From an uncultured Pseudomonadales bacterium (GTDB lineage Bacteria; Pseudomonadota; Gammaproteobacteria; Pseudomonadales; Azotimanducaceae), in NCBI GenBank assembly GCA_958296165.1, contig OY282447.1, positions 3,757,154-3,821,153 of the forward strand: a stretch of DNA of 64,000 nucleotides. Direction: 5' to 3'. This document shows positions 1-9,147 of the stretch, one piece after another (position 1 is the first letter of the stretch; every line of letters starts with the position of its first letter). The notes below the pieces were generated by a model. It made no database searches. It worked only from the letters and a program-made list of their open reading frames with translations, and had not been told where the DNA came from. Made by a program: the position numbers and the translations under genes.

Positions 1-807
1 GGCTTCGGCGACCGCCGCAAGGCCATGCTGCAGGACATCGCCATCCTCACCGGTGGCACCGTGATCTCCGAGGAAGTGGGCCTTACGTTGGAAGGCGCTT
101 CGCTGGACGATCTGGGCACCGCCAAGCGCGTGTCCTCCACCAAGGAGAACACGACCATCGTGGACGGCGCTGGCGCCAAGGCCGAAATCGAAGGCCGCAT
201 CAAGCAGATTCGCGCAGAGATCGACGAGACCACGTCGGATTACGACCGCGAGAAGCTGCAAGAGCGGTTGGCGAAGCTCGCTGGCGGCGTTGCCGTCATC
301 AAGGTGGGCGCAGCCACGGAAGTGGAGATGAAGGAAAAGCAGGCGCGCACCGAAGATGCGCTGCACTCCACCCGCGCGGCCGTCGAGGAAGGCATCGTGC
401 CCGGCGGCGGCGTAGCGCTGGTACGCGCGCTGCAGCAGATCGAGGGTCTCGTCGGCGACAACGAAGATCAGAACGTCGGCATCCAGATAGCGCTGCGCGC
501 CATGTCCATGCCACTGCGCCAGATCGCGGAGAACGCCGGCGACGAGCCGGCCGTGGTGTACGACAAGGTGCGCTCGCTGGAAGGCAACATGGGCTACGAC
601 GGCTCGACGGGAGACTACGGCGACATGATCGAACTCGGCATCCCCGACCCGGCTAAGGTAGCGCGCACCGCGCTGCAAGCGGCGGCGTCGGTAGGCGGGC
701 TGATGATCACCACCGAGGCCATGGTGGCCGAACTGCCAGAGGATCCTCCGGCAGGCGGCGGCATGCCTCCGGGCGGCGGCATGGGCGGCATGGACGGCAT
801 GATGTAG
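1..807 (+). CDS. groEL: Chaperonin GroEL, C-terminal part (5' end outside window)
   Basis: This is the 60 kDa chaperonin subunit, which forms double seven-membered rings in the cytosol and folds client proteins with GroES and ATP. The frame is open from base 1 and begins with the conserved [14 protein letters not shown] stretch of the apical domain, followed by the TGGTVISEE segment. The ATP-site region near VPGGGVAL is present. The C-terminus is the usual Gly/Met-rich tail ([16 protein letters not shown]). About half of a normal 540-residue GroEL is visible; the truncation is only the window edge. A strong terminator follows at 902, so groEL is the last gene of its operon. The identification is certain. 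Confidence 0.97.
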   Translation, partial: GFGDRRKAMLQDIAILTGGTVISEEVGLTLEGASLDDLGTAKRVSSTKENTTIVDGAGAKAEIEGRIKQIRAEIDETTSDYDREKLQERLAKLAGGVAVIKVGAATEVEMKEKQARTEDALHSTRAAVEEGIVPGGGVALVRALQQIEGLVGDNEDQNVGIQIALRAMSMPLRQIAENAGDEPAVVYDKVRSLEGNMGYDGSTGDYGDMIELGIPDPAKVARTALQAAASVGGLMITTEAMVAELPEDPPAGGGMPPGGGMGGMDGMM

Positions 808-901
808 CGCTCCTGCGCCCTTACGGTGCGCGGCTTGGCTTCACAAGTCCGCGCACCAGCGCTTTGTGCGACCACGCCCTAAGTTGCGTGGTCGTGCCTT
901 G

Positions 902-931
902 AACCCCGCCAAACGGCGGGGTTTCTGTTTG
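902..931 (+). terminator. Rho-independent terminator after groEL
   Basis: There is a 9-bp perfect stem (902-910 with 915-923), a four-base AAAC loop, and a T-rich run directly after it. It sits 95 bases downstream of the groEL stop and ends the chaperonin transcript before the next gene. Confidence 0.85.
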
Positions 932-982
932 TGGGCGTTTTGCTATGATCGGACGCACTCTTAAGAAAGAAAGGGGAATTCG

Positions 983-1636
983 ATGGACTACATGGACCTG
1001 CTTCAGTTCCTGTTCCGCTGGGGTCACGTGGTCTTCGGGATCGCTTGGATCGGCCTCTTGTACTACTTCAACTTCGTGCAGGGCGGCTATATGGCCGCGG
1101 CTTCCAACGACGCCAAAGTAGACGCCTTCACCAAGCTTGTGCCAAGTGCCCTGTGGTGGTTTCGCTGGGCGGCGATGATGACGTTCCTTACCGGCGTGGT
1201 GCTGCTCATGTACATCATGAGTGCGCTGTCGGTCGGCATCGTGTTGGGCGGGGTGATGGCGACGCTGATGTTCCTCAACGTCTGGCTCATCATCTGGCCC
1301 AATCAGAAGATCGTCATCGCCTCCAACGAGTCTGTCCGCGACGGTGGCGAGGCCGATCCCAACCAGGCTGCGGCAGCCGCAAAGGCGCTCTTGGCGTCGC
1401 GCACCAATACGCTGTTCTCGCTGCCGATGGCCTTGTTCATGGTTTCCCACAGCGCCTACACCTTGGGCGCTGGCAACCTGACCACGCTCGGCATGTGGAT
1501 TGGCCTCGCGCTGATCGTCCTGATCGAGGCCAACGCGATCTGGGGCAAGATCGGGCCCATCGCCAGCGTCAAGGGCGTCATCAGCTGGAGCGTGGCACTG
1601 ACCGTCGTGATGGGCGCGGTGGCGGGCTGGCTGTAG
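983..1636 (+). CDS. PuuD-like (urate hydroxylase N-terminal domain) membrane protein
   Basis: This 217-residue protein is very hydrophobic, with about five to six membrane helices (first near residues 8-28, others near 60-80, 85-105, 150-170, 175-190 and 195-217). It resembles the N-terminal membrane domain of PuuD-type urate hydroxylases. The conserved features are an early RWGHVVFGIAWIGLLYYFNF segment, WPNQK, and a SHS motif. The C-terminal cytochrome c domain of true PuuD is absent, so enzymatic function is not shown. The start ATG has a purine-rich ribosome site (AAAGAAAGGGG). A possible -10 TATGAT lies at 944-949. The gene stands alone between groEL and a coiled-coil gene. Confidence 0.7.
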   Translation: MDYMDLLQFLFRWGHVVFGIAWIGLLYYFNFVQGGYMAAASNDAKVDAFTKLVPSALWWFRWAAMMTFLTGVVLLMYIMSALSVGIVLGGVMATLMFLNVWLIIWPNQKIVIASNESVRDGGEADPNQAAAAAKALLASRTNTLFSLPMALFMVSHSAYTLGAGNLTTLGMWIGLALIVLIEANAIWGKIGPIASVKGVISWSVALTVVMGAVAGWL

Positions 1637-1776
1637 CCGCACGACCGCGCGAGCGGAGGTTCAACGTGCGCTGATCCGCCTGCCGTGCCGGCGGCACGGC
1701 CGCGTTGCGCAGCTGCTGGACGCCCGCCGGCCCGGAAAACGTGCTGGCGACCTTGAGACATGGCGGCGCACACGCT

Positions 1777-1809
1777 AATCTCTCGCACACTTTAGATGTG
1801 CGAGAGATT
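1777..1809 (+). repeat. 13-bp perfect inverted repeat at the start of the coiled-coil gene
   Basis: A perfect 13-bp inverted repeat (1777-1789 with 1797-1809) has a seven-base loop (CTTTAGA). The right arm overlaps the first codons of the next gene if ATG 1796 is used, and lies just upstream if GTG 1814 is used. It has no T-tract, so it is more likely an operator or a translational control hairpin than a terminator. Confidence 0.6.
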
Positions 1810-2548
1810 TCTCGTGTCCGAGCAGACGCAGCCCGGCTCGCTCGCCGCTCAGCCCCGCGACGGCACACGTTCGTCACGCCGCTCGCGCGGGCGGCAGCGC
1901 GACTCCATCTCGCCGCTGTTCAATTTCCTCTTCGCCATTCCCGTCATCGGCTTAGTCGCGGCAGGGTGGTTCATTTTCAATCAGCAGGAGCAGCTGGAGA
2001 GCGCTCAGCAAGCGTTGCAGGACGCGCAAAGCCGCATCGGCGTGCTCGAAGACAGGCTGCGCCTGACCGATGAGCAGCTGACGGAATCCGGTACCCAAAC
2101 CAACGAAACGCTCTCTTTCTGGGAAACCGAAATACGCAAGTTGTGGGACATGGGCAACAAGCGCAATCGTGGCTGGATCGAGACCAACCGCGAGAACGTG
2201 CGCAAGCTCACCAACACGGTGGCCGGTGCGGAGTCTTCGTTGAAGACCTTGCAGGGCACGGTCGCAACGCTCAGCGCGTCCGTCAGTCAGCAGCAGGAGA
2301 TCGCCGATCGCGTCTCGGCCGTGGACATGCAGGTGCAGCGCTTGGTGCGCCAACAGCGCGACTTGGTGGACAAGGTGAATGCCGCATCGCAGATCGCCTC
2401 CAGCCTGCAGGCCGGATTGGAGAAGCGTGTGCAGGAAAACGAGGAAGCCGTGCGCGCCTTTGACGCGCACCGCACCAAGCTCAACGCGGACATCATCGAC
2501 TTGCGCAATCAGATGCGCACGCCAAGCGCGGCTGTGCCCGGCGGCTAG
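1796..2548 (+). CDS. Single-pass inner-membrane coiled-coil protein
   Basis: The protein is about 250 residues. A charged cytoplasmic N-terminus rich in Arg and Ser is followed by one hydrophobic segment (about residues 44-62, LFAIPVIGLVAAGWFIF). A long periplasmic or cytoplasmic heptad-rich coiled coil rich in Gln, Glu and Leu runs almost to the end. I recognise no enzymatic domain. It may be an envelope scaffold or a regulator tethered to the membrane. ATG 1796 lies inside a perfect inverted repeat; GTG 1814, with GAGAGA upstream, is an equally good start and would shorten the protein by six residues. The stop overlaps the stop of the convergent phosphodiesterase gene. Confidence 0.7.
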   Translation: MCERFLVSEQTQPGSLAAQPRDGTRSSRRSRGRQRDSISPLFNFLFAIPVIGLVAAGWFIFNQQEQLESAQQALQDAQSRIGVLEDRLRLTDEQLTESGTQTNETLSFWETEIRKLWDMGNKRNRGWIETNRENVRKLTNTVAGAESSLKTLQGTVATLSASVSQQQEIADRVSAVDMQVQRLVRQQRDLVDKVNAASQIASSLQAGLEKRVQENEEAVRAFDAHRTKLNADIIDLRNQMRTPSAAVPGG

Positions 2549-3030
2549 AACTTCAGCAGCTCCGTCTCCAAGGTCGTCAGATCGATCACGCCTACGGCGT
2601 TGTAGCCCTTCATGTGGCCGGCGCACTCGCCGGGATTGAAGATCAGGCAGCGGTCGATGCGCTCGCGACGGTACATGTGCGTGTGGCCGTGCAGCGCCAA
2701 CTCGTAGCGCGTCATCGGCAACTCGCGCAAGTCCCAAGGATCGTGGGTGACGACGATGCGGCGTCCACTCCAGTCGAGTGCGAGCGGCGGCTCGCAGAAC
2801 GTGAAGCCGTGTACGCGAATGCTCGAGTCCAGCGCTTCACGCTCTAGGTCGTTGTTGCCGAATACGCCGTAGAGGGGCGCCGCCAAGCCGGCGAAGACAT
2901 CCAAGGTCTTGGCCTTGGTGATGTCGCCGGTGTGGATCACGCGGTCGACGTGGGCAGCGTTGAACAGCGCCACGATCTCGTACACGTTGGCGAGGTTGTT
3001 GTGGGTATCGCTGACGACGCCGACTCTCAT
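2545..3030 (-). CDS. YfcE/MJ0936-family metallophosphodiesterase
   Basis: This is a calcineurin-like phosphoesterase of 161 residues that would hydrolyse phosphodiesters using two metal ions in the cytosol. The complete metal-ligand set is visible in order: SDTH, HTGD, GNND, THDP and the final GHTH. The length matches the small YfcE/MJ0936 group. ATG at 3030 places the protein start directly at the first beta strand (MRVGVVSDTH); a longer frame upstream is non-conserved. The gene ends against the coiled-coil gene with overlapping stops. The physiological substrate is not apparent. Confidence 0.88.
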   Translation of the reverse strand: MRVGVVSDTHNNLANVYEIVALFNAAHVDRVIHTGDITKAKTLDVFAGLAAPLYGVFGNNDLEREALDSSIRVHGFTFCEPPLALDWSGRRIVVTHDPWDLRELPMTRYELALHGHTHMYRRERIDRCLIFNPGECAGHMKGYNAVGVIDLTTLETELLKF

Positions 3031-3139
3031 CGGCCGACTTAGCGGGCCGGTGCCATCAGCTTTCATAGGACTACAAGGCTCGCCCGGGGTCGGGCACCCG
3101 CCCGGGCGAGCCTCGTACTTGGGGCCGGCCTTAAGGCTG

Positions 3140-4285
3140 CTAGGCCGCCTTTTCGAGGATGTGGATTCCGCAGGCGCTGCCCAAGCCGATCACATGCGTC
3201 AAGCCAATGCGGGCGCCTTCCACCTGCCGCTTGCCGGCTTCGCCGCGCAGATGCGTGGACACTTCGTAGATGTTGGCGATGCCGGTGGCGCCGAGCGGGT
3301 GCCCCTTGGAGAGCAAGCCGCCGGAGACGTTCACCGGCACACGCCCGCCGAGTTGCACTTCGCCGTCGTCGATGAGCCGACCTGCCTCGCCGTCTTTGCA
3401 GAGGCCGAGATTCTCGTAGTGCAGGATTTCGGCAGTGGCGAAGCAGTCGTGCAGCTCGATCAAGTTGACATCTTCCGGGCCCAGGCCAGCCATGTCGTAG
3501 GCGGCAGCGGCGGCTTTGCGCGTACAGGTGTTGACGTCCGGCATCACCAAGTCGCGCTCTTGCCACGGATCGGATGTGAGCACGGATGCACGCACCTTCA
3601 CGGCGCGATCCATCAGGCCGAGTTCCCGCGCCTTCTTCTCCGAGGCGATCACCGCCGCCGCCGAGCCGTCCACGTTCACCGAACACATCAACTTGGTGTT
3701 GGGATAGGAGATCATCTCGGCGTTCATCACCATCTCCAGCGGCGTCTCGATCTGATACATCGCCTTCGCGTTCATGGTGGCGTGGTGATGGTTCTTCACG
3801 GACACCTTGGCGAACTGCTCGAACGTGGTGCCGTGCTGGCGAGTGTGCTCCATGCCCGCTTCCGCAAACACGGAAGGCATGGTGCCGGAACCGAGCAGCC
3901 CCTCTTTGGAGATGCCGCTGCCGCCGCCTCCGCCGCCGAGCAGGCCCCTGCCCATCTGCTCGACGCCGACCGCCAACACCAGATCGTAGAGGTCGGCCTT
4001 CACCGCCGTCCATGCTTCGCGGAAGGCGGTCGCGCCGGTGGCGCAAGCGTTGGAGACGTTCACCACTGGAACGCCGGTTTGGCCGATCTCCTGCAGGATG
4101 CGTTGGCCGACCATGCCGCTGGCTTGGCCTAGGTTGCCGCAGTACAGCGCCTGCATGTCTTGGATCGTCAAACCGCAGTCGTCGAGCGCCAGCAGGGCGG
4201 CTTCCGACCCGATTTGCGGCACGGTTCTATCTGGGAATCGCCCGAATTTGATCATGTCTACGCCGATGATGTAAGCGTCCGCCAT
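3140..4285 (-). CDS. Thiolase (SCP2/acetyl-CoA acetyltransferase family)
   Basis: This 381-residue thiolase-fold enzyme would act on acyl-CoA substrates in lipid or steroid-like degradation. The nucleophile Cys lies in SNACATG (about residue 80). The HDCFATAE segment and the SKGHPLGATG motif carry the second and third catalytic regions, and a C-terminal GLGSACG loop is present. A glycine-rich GGGGGG insertion follows MGRGLL. The DUF35 gene upstream on the same strand (37-bp gap) is its usual partner and probably forms a complex with it. A second, divergent thiolase/DUF35 pair lies at 26.2-27.8 kb. The exact substrate cannot be read from the sequence. Confidence 0.9.
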   Translation of the reverse strand: MADAYIIGVDMIKFGRFPDRTVPQIGSEAALLALDDCGLTIQDMQALYCGNLGQASGMVGQRILQEIGQTGVPVVNVSNACATGATAFREAWTAVKADLYDLVLAVGVEQMGRGLLGGGGGGSGISKEGLLGSGTMPSVFAEAGMEHTRQHGTTFEQFAKVSVKNHHHATMNAKAMYQIETPLEMVMNAEMISYPNTKLMCSVNVDGSAAAVIASEKKARELGLMDRAVKVRASVLTSDPWQERDLVMPDVNTCTRKAAAAAYDMAGLGPEDVNLIELHDCFATAEILHYENLGLCKDGEAGRLIDDGEVQLGGRVPVNVSGGLLSKGHPLGATGIANIYEVSTHLRGEAGKRQVEGARIGLTHVIGLGSACGIHILEKAA

Positions 4286-4321
4286 GGTGTGCTCCTAGTC
4301 GGTTGGGGTTGGGTGGGGGTG

Positions 4322-4738
4322 TTAGGTAAGAGGTTTGAAGAAGTAGGCGAGGTAGGCATTGCCGTCTCGATCCTTGCGGCCTAGAGCGTCGTCGTAGACC
4401 ACTTCCACCGGCATGCCGAAGTCGATCTTGGCAGGATCCGGTTCCACACCGATGAGGTTTCCCTTTACGGTACCGCCGCCGTCGAGATCGACGATGGCGG
4501 AAACGTAGGGCACATCGATGCCCGGGAACGAACGATGCACGATGCAGTACGAGTACAGCTCGCCGCGATTGGCCAACTGCACGGTGGCCATCTGCGCCCG
4601 TGCGCCGCACTTCGAGCAAATGTCGCGCTGGCCTAGAAACGTTGCGCCACAGCTACCGCAGCGGCTGCCTTCGAGATAGGGGTCGCCATCGTCGGGAATC
4701 TTCAAAAAGGCAACCGCTGGCAGGGGGCTCGTGGACAT
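4322..4738 (-). CDS. DUF35 OB-fold, zinc-ribbon acyl-CoA-binding partner protein
   Basis: This is a 138-residue protein of the Zn-ribbon OB-fold (DUF35) family. The zinc ligands are CGSC and CSKC, 14 residues apart near the N-terminus, followed by an OB fold containing YSYCIVH and VPYVSAIVDLD. Such proteins bind acyl-CoA and pair with thiolase-like enzymes; the thiolase gene directly downstream fits that. ATG 4738 has an AGGAG site nine bases upstream; an in-frame upstream start at 4753 has no support. The transcript probably covers DUF35 then thiolase. Confidence 0.88.
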   Translation of the reverse strand: MSTSPLPAVAFLKIPDDGDPYLEGSRCGSCGATFLGQRDICSKCGARAQMATVQLANRGELYSYCIVHRSFPGIDVPYVSAIVDLDGGGTVKGNLIGVEPDPAKIDFGMPVEVVYDDALGRKDRDGNAYLAYFFKPLT

Positions 4739-4789
4739 CGACACTCCTCGCATGAACGAGCTTGAGCATGGCGCGTTTGGCCAGTCAGG

Positions 4790-5606
4790 TCAATGGTCCC
4801 AAAGAGGCCCGATGCCAAGGGGTATGTGCGACAAATCGTAGGCCGGCGATTGCTTGTTCGCGCGGCAGCCGGCGGCGATGTCGCGGGGCGGCACGCAGGC
4901 GTATCTGCAAATGGTGGTCAACCCGCTTGACGCCGCCTCATGGTCGCCCAGCCGTTCGGACGGTCGGCGGCGCGGCGAGAGGACGTGGAGCTCAGGCTGG
5001 TCACGCCGCGGCCGGAACGGCGCCGTGGACTTGCGGAACAGCTCGTCGCGGGCGCGGTTCAGCGACTTGGCGGCCTGCATGTCGGTCTGCGCGGCGGCGG
5101 CGCGGTCGAGGGCGTCGAAGCCTGCGCCTTCCTTGAGGAAGCTGGCGGCGCCGGGCAGCGACTTGAGCTTCTCCAGCGGCGTGAGCACGTCCTCGCGACG
5201 GTAGGTTCGCGGCGCAGGATCTCGCAGGTCGCCAGCCCCGACATCACGCCGAACGCCTCGTCCACCTCCGCCAGCAGCCGGATGTCCGCCGGCGCGTAGA
5301 CCTGCTCGAACGGACGCCGCTGTTCCGCGCCCGCCGATCCGCCACGGCTCCGGCCTCCGCCTGCTGCCGGATCAGCCGGCTGATCTGCGCCGCCGAGAAG
5401 CCGCGCGGCTTGCCGATGTACGCCCGCAAAGGCAGCCCCGGTCGGCGCGGCCCAGCCGGTGTAGCCGAACGCCGCCAGCGTCCGCCGCACGAAGGCGTAC
5501 GCGGACGTGCGATCCTTGGGCTGCAGTCCACAGGCTCGGATCCCTCGACGAAGGCCCGAACCTGCTCCATGGTGCGCAAGCGCTCCGTTTGAAGTGTCAC
5601 GATCAT
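4790..5606 (-). pseudogene. Decayed, internally deleted DDE-type transposase (insertion sequence copy A)
   Basis: The N-terminal coding start at 5606 closely matches the transposase copy at 12030 (both begin MIVT, then a TER...EQVRAFVEGSE pattern). Further conserved pieces appear in different frames: a helix-turn-helix segment (SAAQISRLIRQQAEAG), LLAEVDEAFGVMSGLATCEILRRE, then a C-terminal stretch (TPLEKLKSLPGAASFLKEGAGFD). At least two frameshifts are needed to join them. The central catalytic core with the two Asp residues is missing, so this is an internal-deletion derivative that cannot make an active enzyme. The end repeats at 5640-5692 belong to it. Confidence 0.75.
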
Positions 5607-5639
5607 CCTCCCAGTGTGGAGGACTCAGCGCCCGTTCGT

Positions 5640-5692
5640 GCTCACCTAGCGTTGGACTCAGCCCTTCGGCTCATGCTCACTTAGCGTTGGAC
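5640..5692. repeat. Tandem terminal repeats of insertion sequence copy A
   Basis: A 17-bp unit of the form GCTCACYTAGCGTTGGA occurs at 5640-5656 and 5675-5691, with the same spacing as a matching pair at 12057-12108 beside copy B. The outer copy ends in GGAC and probably marks the element boundary at about 5692. Confidence 0.7.
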
Positions 5693-5788
5693 AGTTCTAC
5701 GCGTTGACACCGCGAGGTTCGGTAGGCACAGTTCGGATCAGGCGGCGCCCAGCGCCGGACTGCTCGCCCGATTGATGGTCGCAACGCC

Positions 5789-7081
5789 TTGGAAGACTTT
5801 TCGGAATATGTCGAGTCGATAGACCAGCTCACAAAGCCTGGCGTAACAATCTCCCCCCTCAAGTGGCGTAACGAACTCGCGCAATGTCTAGACGGCGGAC
5901 CCAATCGGATCCTCCGTCTGCAAGAGCATCAGGCTGACCTCAAGAAGCAAGGAGCCTATTTCACCGGGAACAAGCTGGCCAGACGCGTCGCCAACGTCGC
6001 AACCAAGGACTCGCCCCCGGATGCCCTCTACTACGATCCCGCCTGCGGCGCCGGCGACCTTCTACTAGCAGTCGCAAGGATGCTGCCCGTGGCCACGACC
6101 CTTCAGGGCACGTTGGATGAGTGGAGTACGCGCCTCGCCGGTTGCGACATCTCAGCGGATTTCATCCGGTTGGCTAAGACGCGACTGACCCTGCTAGCCG
6201 CCAAGCGGTGCGGAGTACGCCCTCCTCTGGAACCGTCTACGAGTGCCGACCTATTCCCGGCGATCGTCGAAGCCGACTCCCTTTCCGCCGACCGCCTCGC
6301 CTCTGGTGCCGACGTCATCGTGATGAATCCCCCTTTCGTGTACGCCAATGCGCCGGACGACTGCGACTGGGCCTCGGGGCGCATCAATCTCGCCGCGCTG
6401 TTCGTCGCGCGTGTTCTAAGCGACGTTGCCGTAGGCACACGTATCGTGGCCATCCTACCCGACGTCTTGCGGTCCGGCAGCCGATACGTCGCATGGCGGG
6501 ACATGACACGCGTCCACGGTCTAATACAAGCCGAGCGTTCGCTGGGTGTATTCGACGAGTGGGCAGATGTAGACGTCTATCTCCTACACGTTGTAAAGGC
6601 CGCCGCGCTTCGTAAGACCCAAAAGCCTGCTCAATCCGCCGCCGAACGAACACGCGGCGTTGGCAAACGCTTCCACATACACGTTGGCCCGGTCGTTCCG
6701 CACCGTCATCCCGAAACCGGCCCACTCGCGCCATACCTGCATGCGCGATCGATTCCACCTTGGACCGAATGCGACAGGATCGACGAGACCCGCCAATTCG
6801 AAGGCCGTCTCTTTCGGCCCCCTTTCGTCACCGTGCGCAGGACGTCCAGACCCGACAACGGCAAGCGTGCCGTCGCCACGCTGGTCCTTGGCGAGCGCGC
6901 GGTCGCCGTCGAGAACCACCTTGTCGTCTGCCTTCCCAAGGACGGCGCGCCTGAAACGTGCCGTGAACTCATCCGTCGTCTCCGTTCCCAGAGGACCGAC
7001 GACTGGCTCAACAGGAATCTCCGCTGCAGGCACCTCACCACTCGCCAATTGGCCGAGATACCTTGGTGGAACAAGCCATGA
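5789..7081 (+). CDS. N6-adenine DNA methyltransferase (HsdM/TaqI-like), first gene of a GHKL-REC-MBL operon
   Basis: This 430-residue enzyme should transfer a methyl group from S-adenosylmethionine to adenine in DNA. Motif I DPACGAG lies at about residue 83 and the catalytic motif IV NPPF at about residue 180. The YFTGNKLAR segment before motif I is typical of HsdM-like enzymes. The C-terminal 200 residues may hold a target-recognition region. The only in-frame start is TTG 5789, and the frame is open upstream only to 5726, just inside the insertion-sequence end. The true N-terminus may therefore have been cut off. Its stop overlaps the next gene (ATGA). No restriction nuclease with recognisable motifs is encoded within it. 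Confidence 0.85.
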   Translation: MEDFSEYVESIDQLTKPGVTISPLKWRNELAQCLDGGPNRILRLQEHQADLKKQGAYFTGNKLARRVANVATKDSPPDALYYDPACGAGDLLLAVARMLPVATTLQGTLDEWSTRLAGCDISADFIRLAKTRLTLLAAKRCGVRPPLEPSTSADLFPAIVEADSLSADRLASGADVIVMNPPFVYANAPDDCDWASGRINLAALFVARVLSDVAVGTRIVAILPDVLRSGSRYVAWRDMTRVHGLIQAERSLGVFDEWADVDVYLLHVVKAAALRKTQKPAQSAAERTRGVGKRFHIHVGPVVPHRHPETGPLAPYLHARSIPPWTECDRIDETRQFEGRLFRPPFVTVRRTSRPDNGKRAVATLVLGERAVAVENHLVVCLPKDGAPETCRELIRRLRSQRTDDWLNRNLRCRHLTTRQLAEIPWWNKP

Positions 7082-9144
7082 GCGACGCTCGTCTCAGGTT
7101 CTCCCCCGACATAGTCAGGAGACTCGGCGAGGAGCTCAATCCCACCTTAGACAAAGGCGTCCTCGAACTAGTCAAGAACGCCTACGACGCCGACGCTACC
7201 ACGTGCCGCGTTGAGCTTCGCAACACCGATCAAGCCGGCGGAACTATCATCGTCGAAGACAACGGCGACGGCATGACCGTGGAGCAGATTGTCAACGGAT
7301 GGCTTGTACTCGGGCGTTCCGAAAAATCCACCGCCCAGGAAACCCGACTGGGCCGTATCCCCGCGGGGAGCAAAGGCCTCGGCCGACTTGCCGCCCTCCG
7401 GATGGGTGCCACTGCTCTGTTGGAGACGTCAGCCACGTGCGAACCCGCTTCGAGCCACCGACTGCTCATCGACTGGGACGAATTTGACCGGGCGAATATC
7501 GTCGACGACTTCGCCCTCGACATCCAGACTAATCCTCACAAGAATCAAGTCGGCAGCGGCACCAAGGTCGTCATCGGCAACCTCAAGGCGGGCTTCGGCC
7601 GTGTCCCGGTTAAGCACTTGGCGCGCGAACTGATCATGCTCGCCGACCCCTTCGCGGACGACCCCTCCGGGTTTCGGCCGGAACTCCTTGTGCCCGAGTA
7701 CGACGATCTGGAAGTCCTCGTTCAAAACCGCTATTTCGACGATGCTGAGTACCATCTCCACGCCGAAGTCACCCAAGACGGCTACGCCACCGCCAAGGTC
7801 TCAGACTGGAAGGGCGCCGTCCTATACGAGGCGGGCCACGGACGCCTCTCCAAGTCGAACGGCGGTACGCCGTATGGATGCCCTCGGGCGACCTTTGACC
7901 TCTGGGTGTTCATCCTCAACCAGAAGACGTTCTCCACACGTCAATCCACGGTCGGTGACGTCCGCGAGTGGTTGAGCGAAGTTGGCGGGGTGCACTTCTA
8001 CTATAACGACCTGAGAGTAAGCCCGTACGGCAATCCCGGCGACGACTGGCTCGGCATGAACCTGCGGCGGGCGCAGAGCCCCGAGGAACGTCCCAGCACT
8101 AACACGTCGATCGGCCGCATCACGGTCTTGGACCACAGAGACGACCTCGTACAAAAGACCGACCGATCTGGCTTCATTGAGAACGAGGCGTTCATGCAGC
8201 TTCGTCTATTCGCACGCGACTCCCTTGAGTGGATGGCAGTCCGCCGGCTGGACGACGCCGAGAAACGACGCGAGCAAATACGGACCGAAGCCCCGAAACG
8301 CACAGGTACCGCGAAACGTAGAGTCGAAGAAGCGATCTCGGCAGCGCCGGAGCAAGAGCGCGAGGCAATCCAGCGAGCGTTTTCCTCCTACGAGAGTTCG
8401 CGGGATCGCGAAATCAACGTCCTCCAGCGCGAAGTGCAGCTCTATCGAACGCTCAGTACCGCCGGCATCACGGCCGCCACCTTCGCACACGAGTCCAACG
8501 CCAACCCCTTCAAGATCATCTCGCAGTCCATCGCTGCCATCGAACGACGCACGAAACAGCACGTTGGCGACTTGTACGACAAGCTGTTCAAAGGCCCCAT
8601 AAACGGGACAAAGCGCGCTTTGGGAAGCCTTTCGGTACTCAGCACCGCCACGCTTAGTCTGGTCGACCACGAGAAGCGGCGGACCGCGCGTATCGACCTC
8701 CATGAGTTTATCCACGACGTGCTGAAGACCTACACCCCATTCCTCGAAGGTCGGGACGTCAAGCTCATTGAGCACTTGGCCCCAGGAAACCCGTTTCTCC
8801 GCGGCCAGCCAGCTGCCCTTGAGTCCATCCTCACGAATCTCCTTAACAACAGCATGGCGGCGTTCGAGGACGCCGGAACGAGACATAGGATCATCCAGAT
8901 AGCCTCGCAGCTCTCCGGAGACCGATGGCAACTTTCGGTGAGTGACAACGGCCCCGGCATCGTCGGAATACCGACAGCTGACATCTGGCTGCCGGGCCAG
9001 ACGACCCGAAAGCACGGAACGGGCCTTGGACTCACCATCGTCAGAGATGCAACCAAGGATCTGGGCGGCAGTGTCCACGCTATCGAGAGAGGGGAACTGG
9101 GTGGCGCCGTCATCACCGTCGAACTGCCCATCATCGGAGCCTAG
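7078..9144 (+). CDS. Dual GHKL ATPase: MORC/Hsp90-like N-terminal domain plus histidine-kinase-like C-terminal domain
   Basis: This is a 688-residue soluble protein. The N-terminal GHKL domain shows an N box ELVKNAYDADA (30-40), DNGDGM (61-66) and a GSKGLGRLAALRMG lid (97-110). A middle domain follows, then a coiled coil at about 390-460. A second GHKL domain has FAHESNANP at about 470 in the place of the histidine-kinase H box, ILTNLLNNSMAAF near 585, DNGPGI near 623 and GTGLGLTIVRD near 647. The first half matches the MORC-like ATPases known from restriction islands; the second matches sensor kinases. No membrane segment is present. ATG 7078 overlaps the methyltransferase stop, and a receiver gene follows after three bases, which suggests a phosphorelay. 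I do not know a named family with this whole layout. Confidence 0.85.
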   Translation: MSDARLRFSPDIVRRLGEELNPTLDKGVLELVKNAYDADATTCRVELRNTDQAGGTIIVEDNGDGMTVEQIVNGWLVLGRSEKSTAQETRLGRIPAGSKGLGRLAALRMGATALLETSATCEPASSHRLLIDWDEFDRANIVDDFALDIQTNPHKNQVGSGTKVVIGNLKAGFGRVPVKHLARELIMLADPFADDPSGFRPELLVPEYDDLEVLVQNRYFDDAEYHLHAEVTQDGYATAKVSDWKGAVLYEAGHGRLSKSNGGTPYGCPRATFDLWVFILNQKTFSTRQSTVGDVREWLSEVGGVHFYYNDLRVSPYGNPGDDWLGMNLRRAQSPEERPSTNTSIGRITVLDHRDDLVQKTDRSGFIENEAFMQLRLFARDSLEWMAVRRLDDAEKRREQIRTEAPKRTGTAKRRVEEAISAAPEQEREAIQRAFSSYESSRDREINVLQREVQLYRTLSTAGITAATFAHESNANPFKIISQSIAAIERRTKQHVGDLYDKLFKGPINGTKRALGSLSVLSTATLSLVDHEKRRTARIDLHEFIHDVLKTYTPFLEGRDVKLIEHLAPGNPFLRGQPAALESILTNLLNNSMAAFEDAGTRHRIIQIASQLSGDRWQLSVSDNGPGIVGIPTADIWLPGQTTRKHGTGLGLTIVRDATKDLGGSVHAIERGELGGAVITVELPIIGA

Positions 9145-9147
9145 AAC

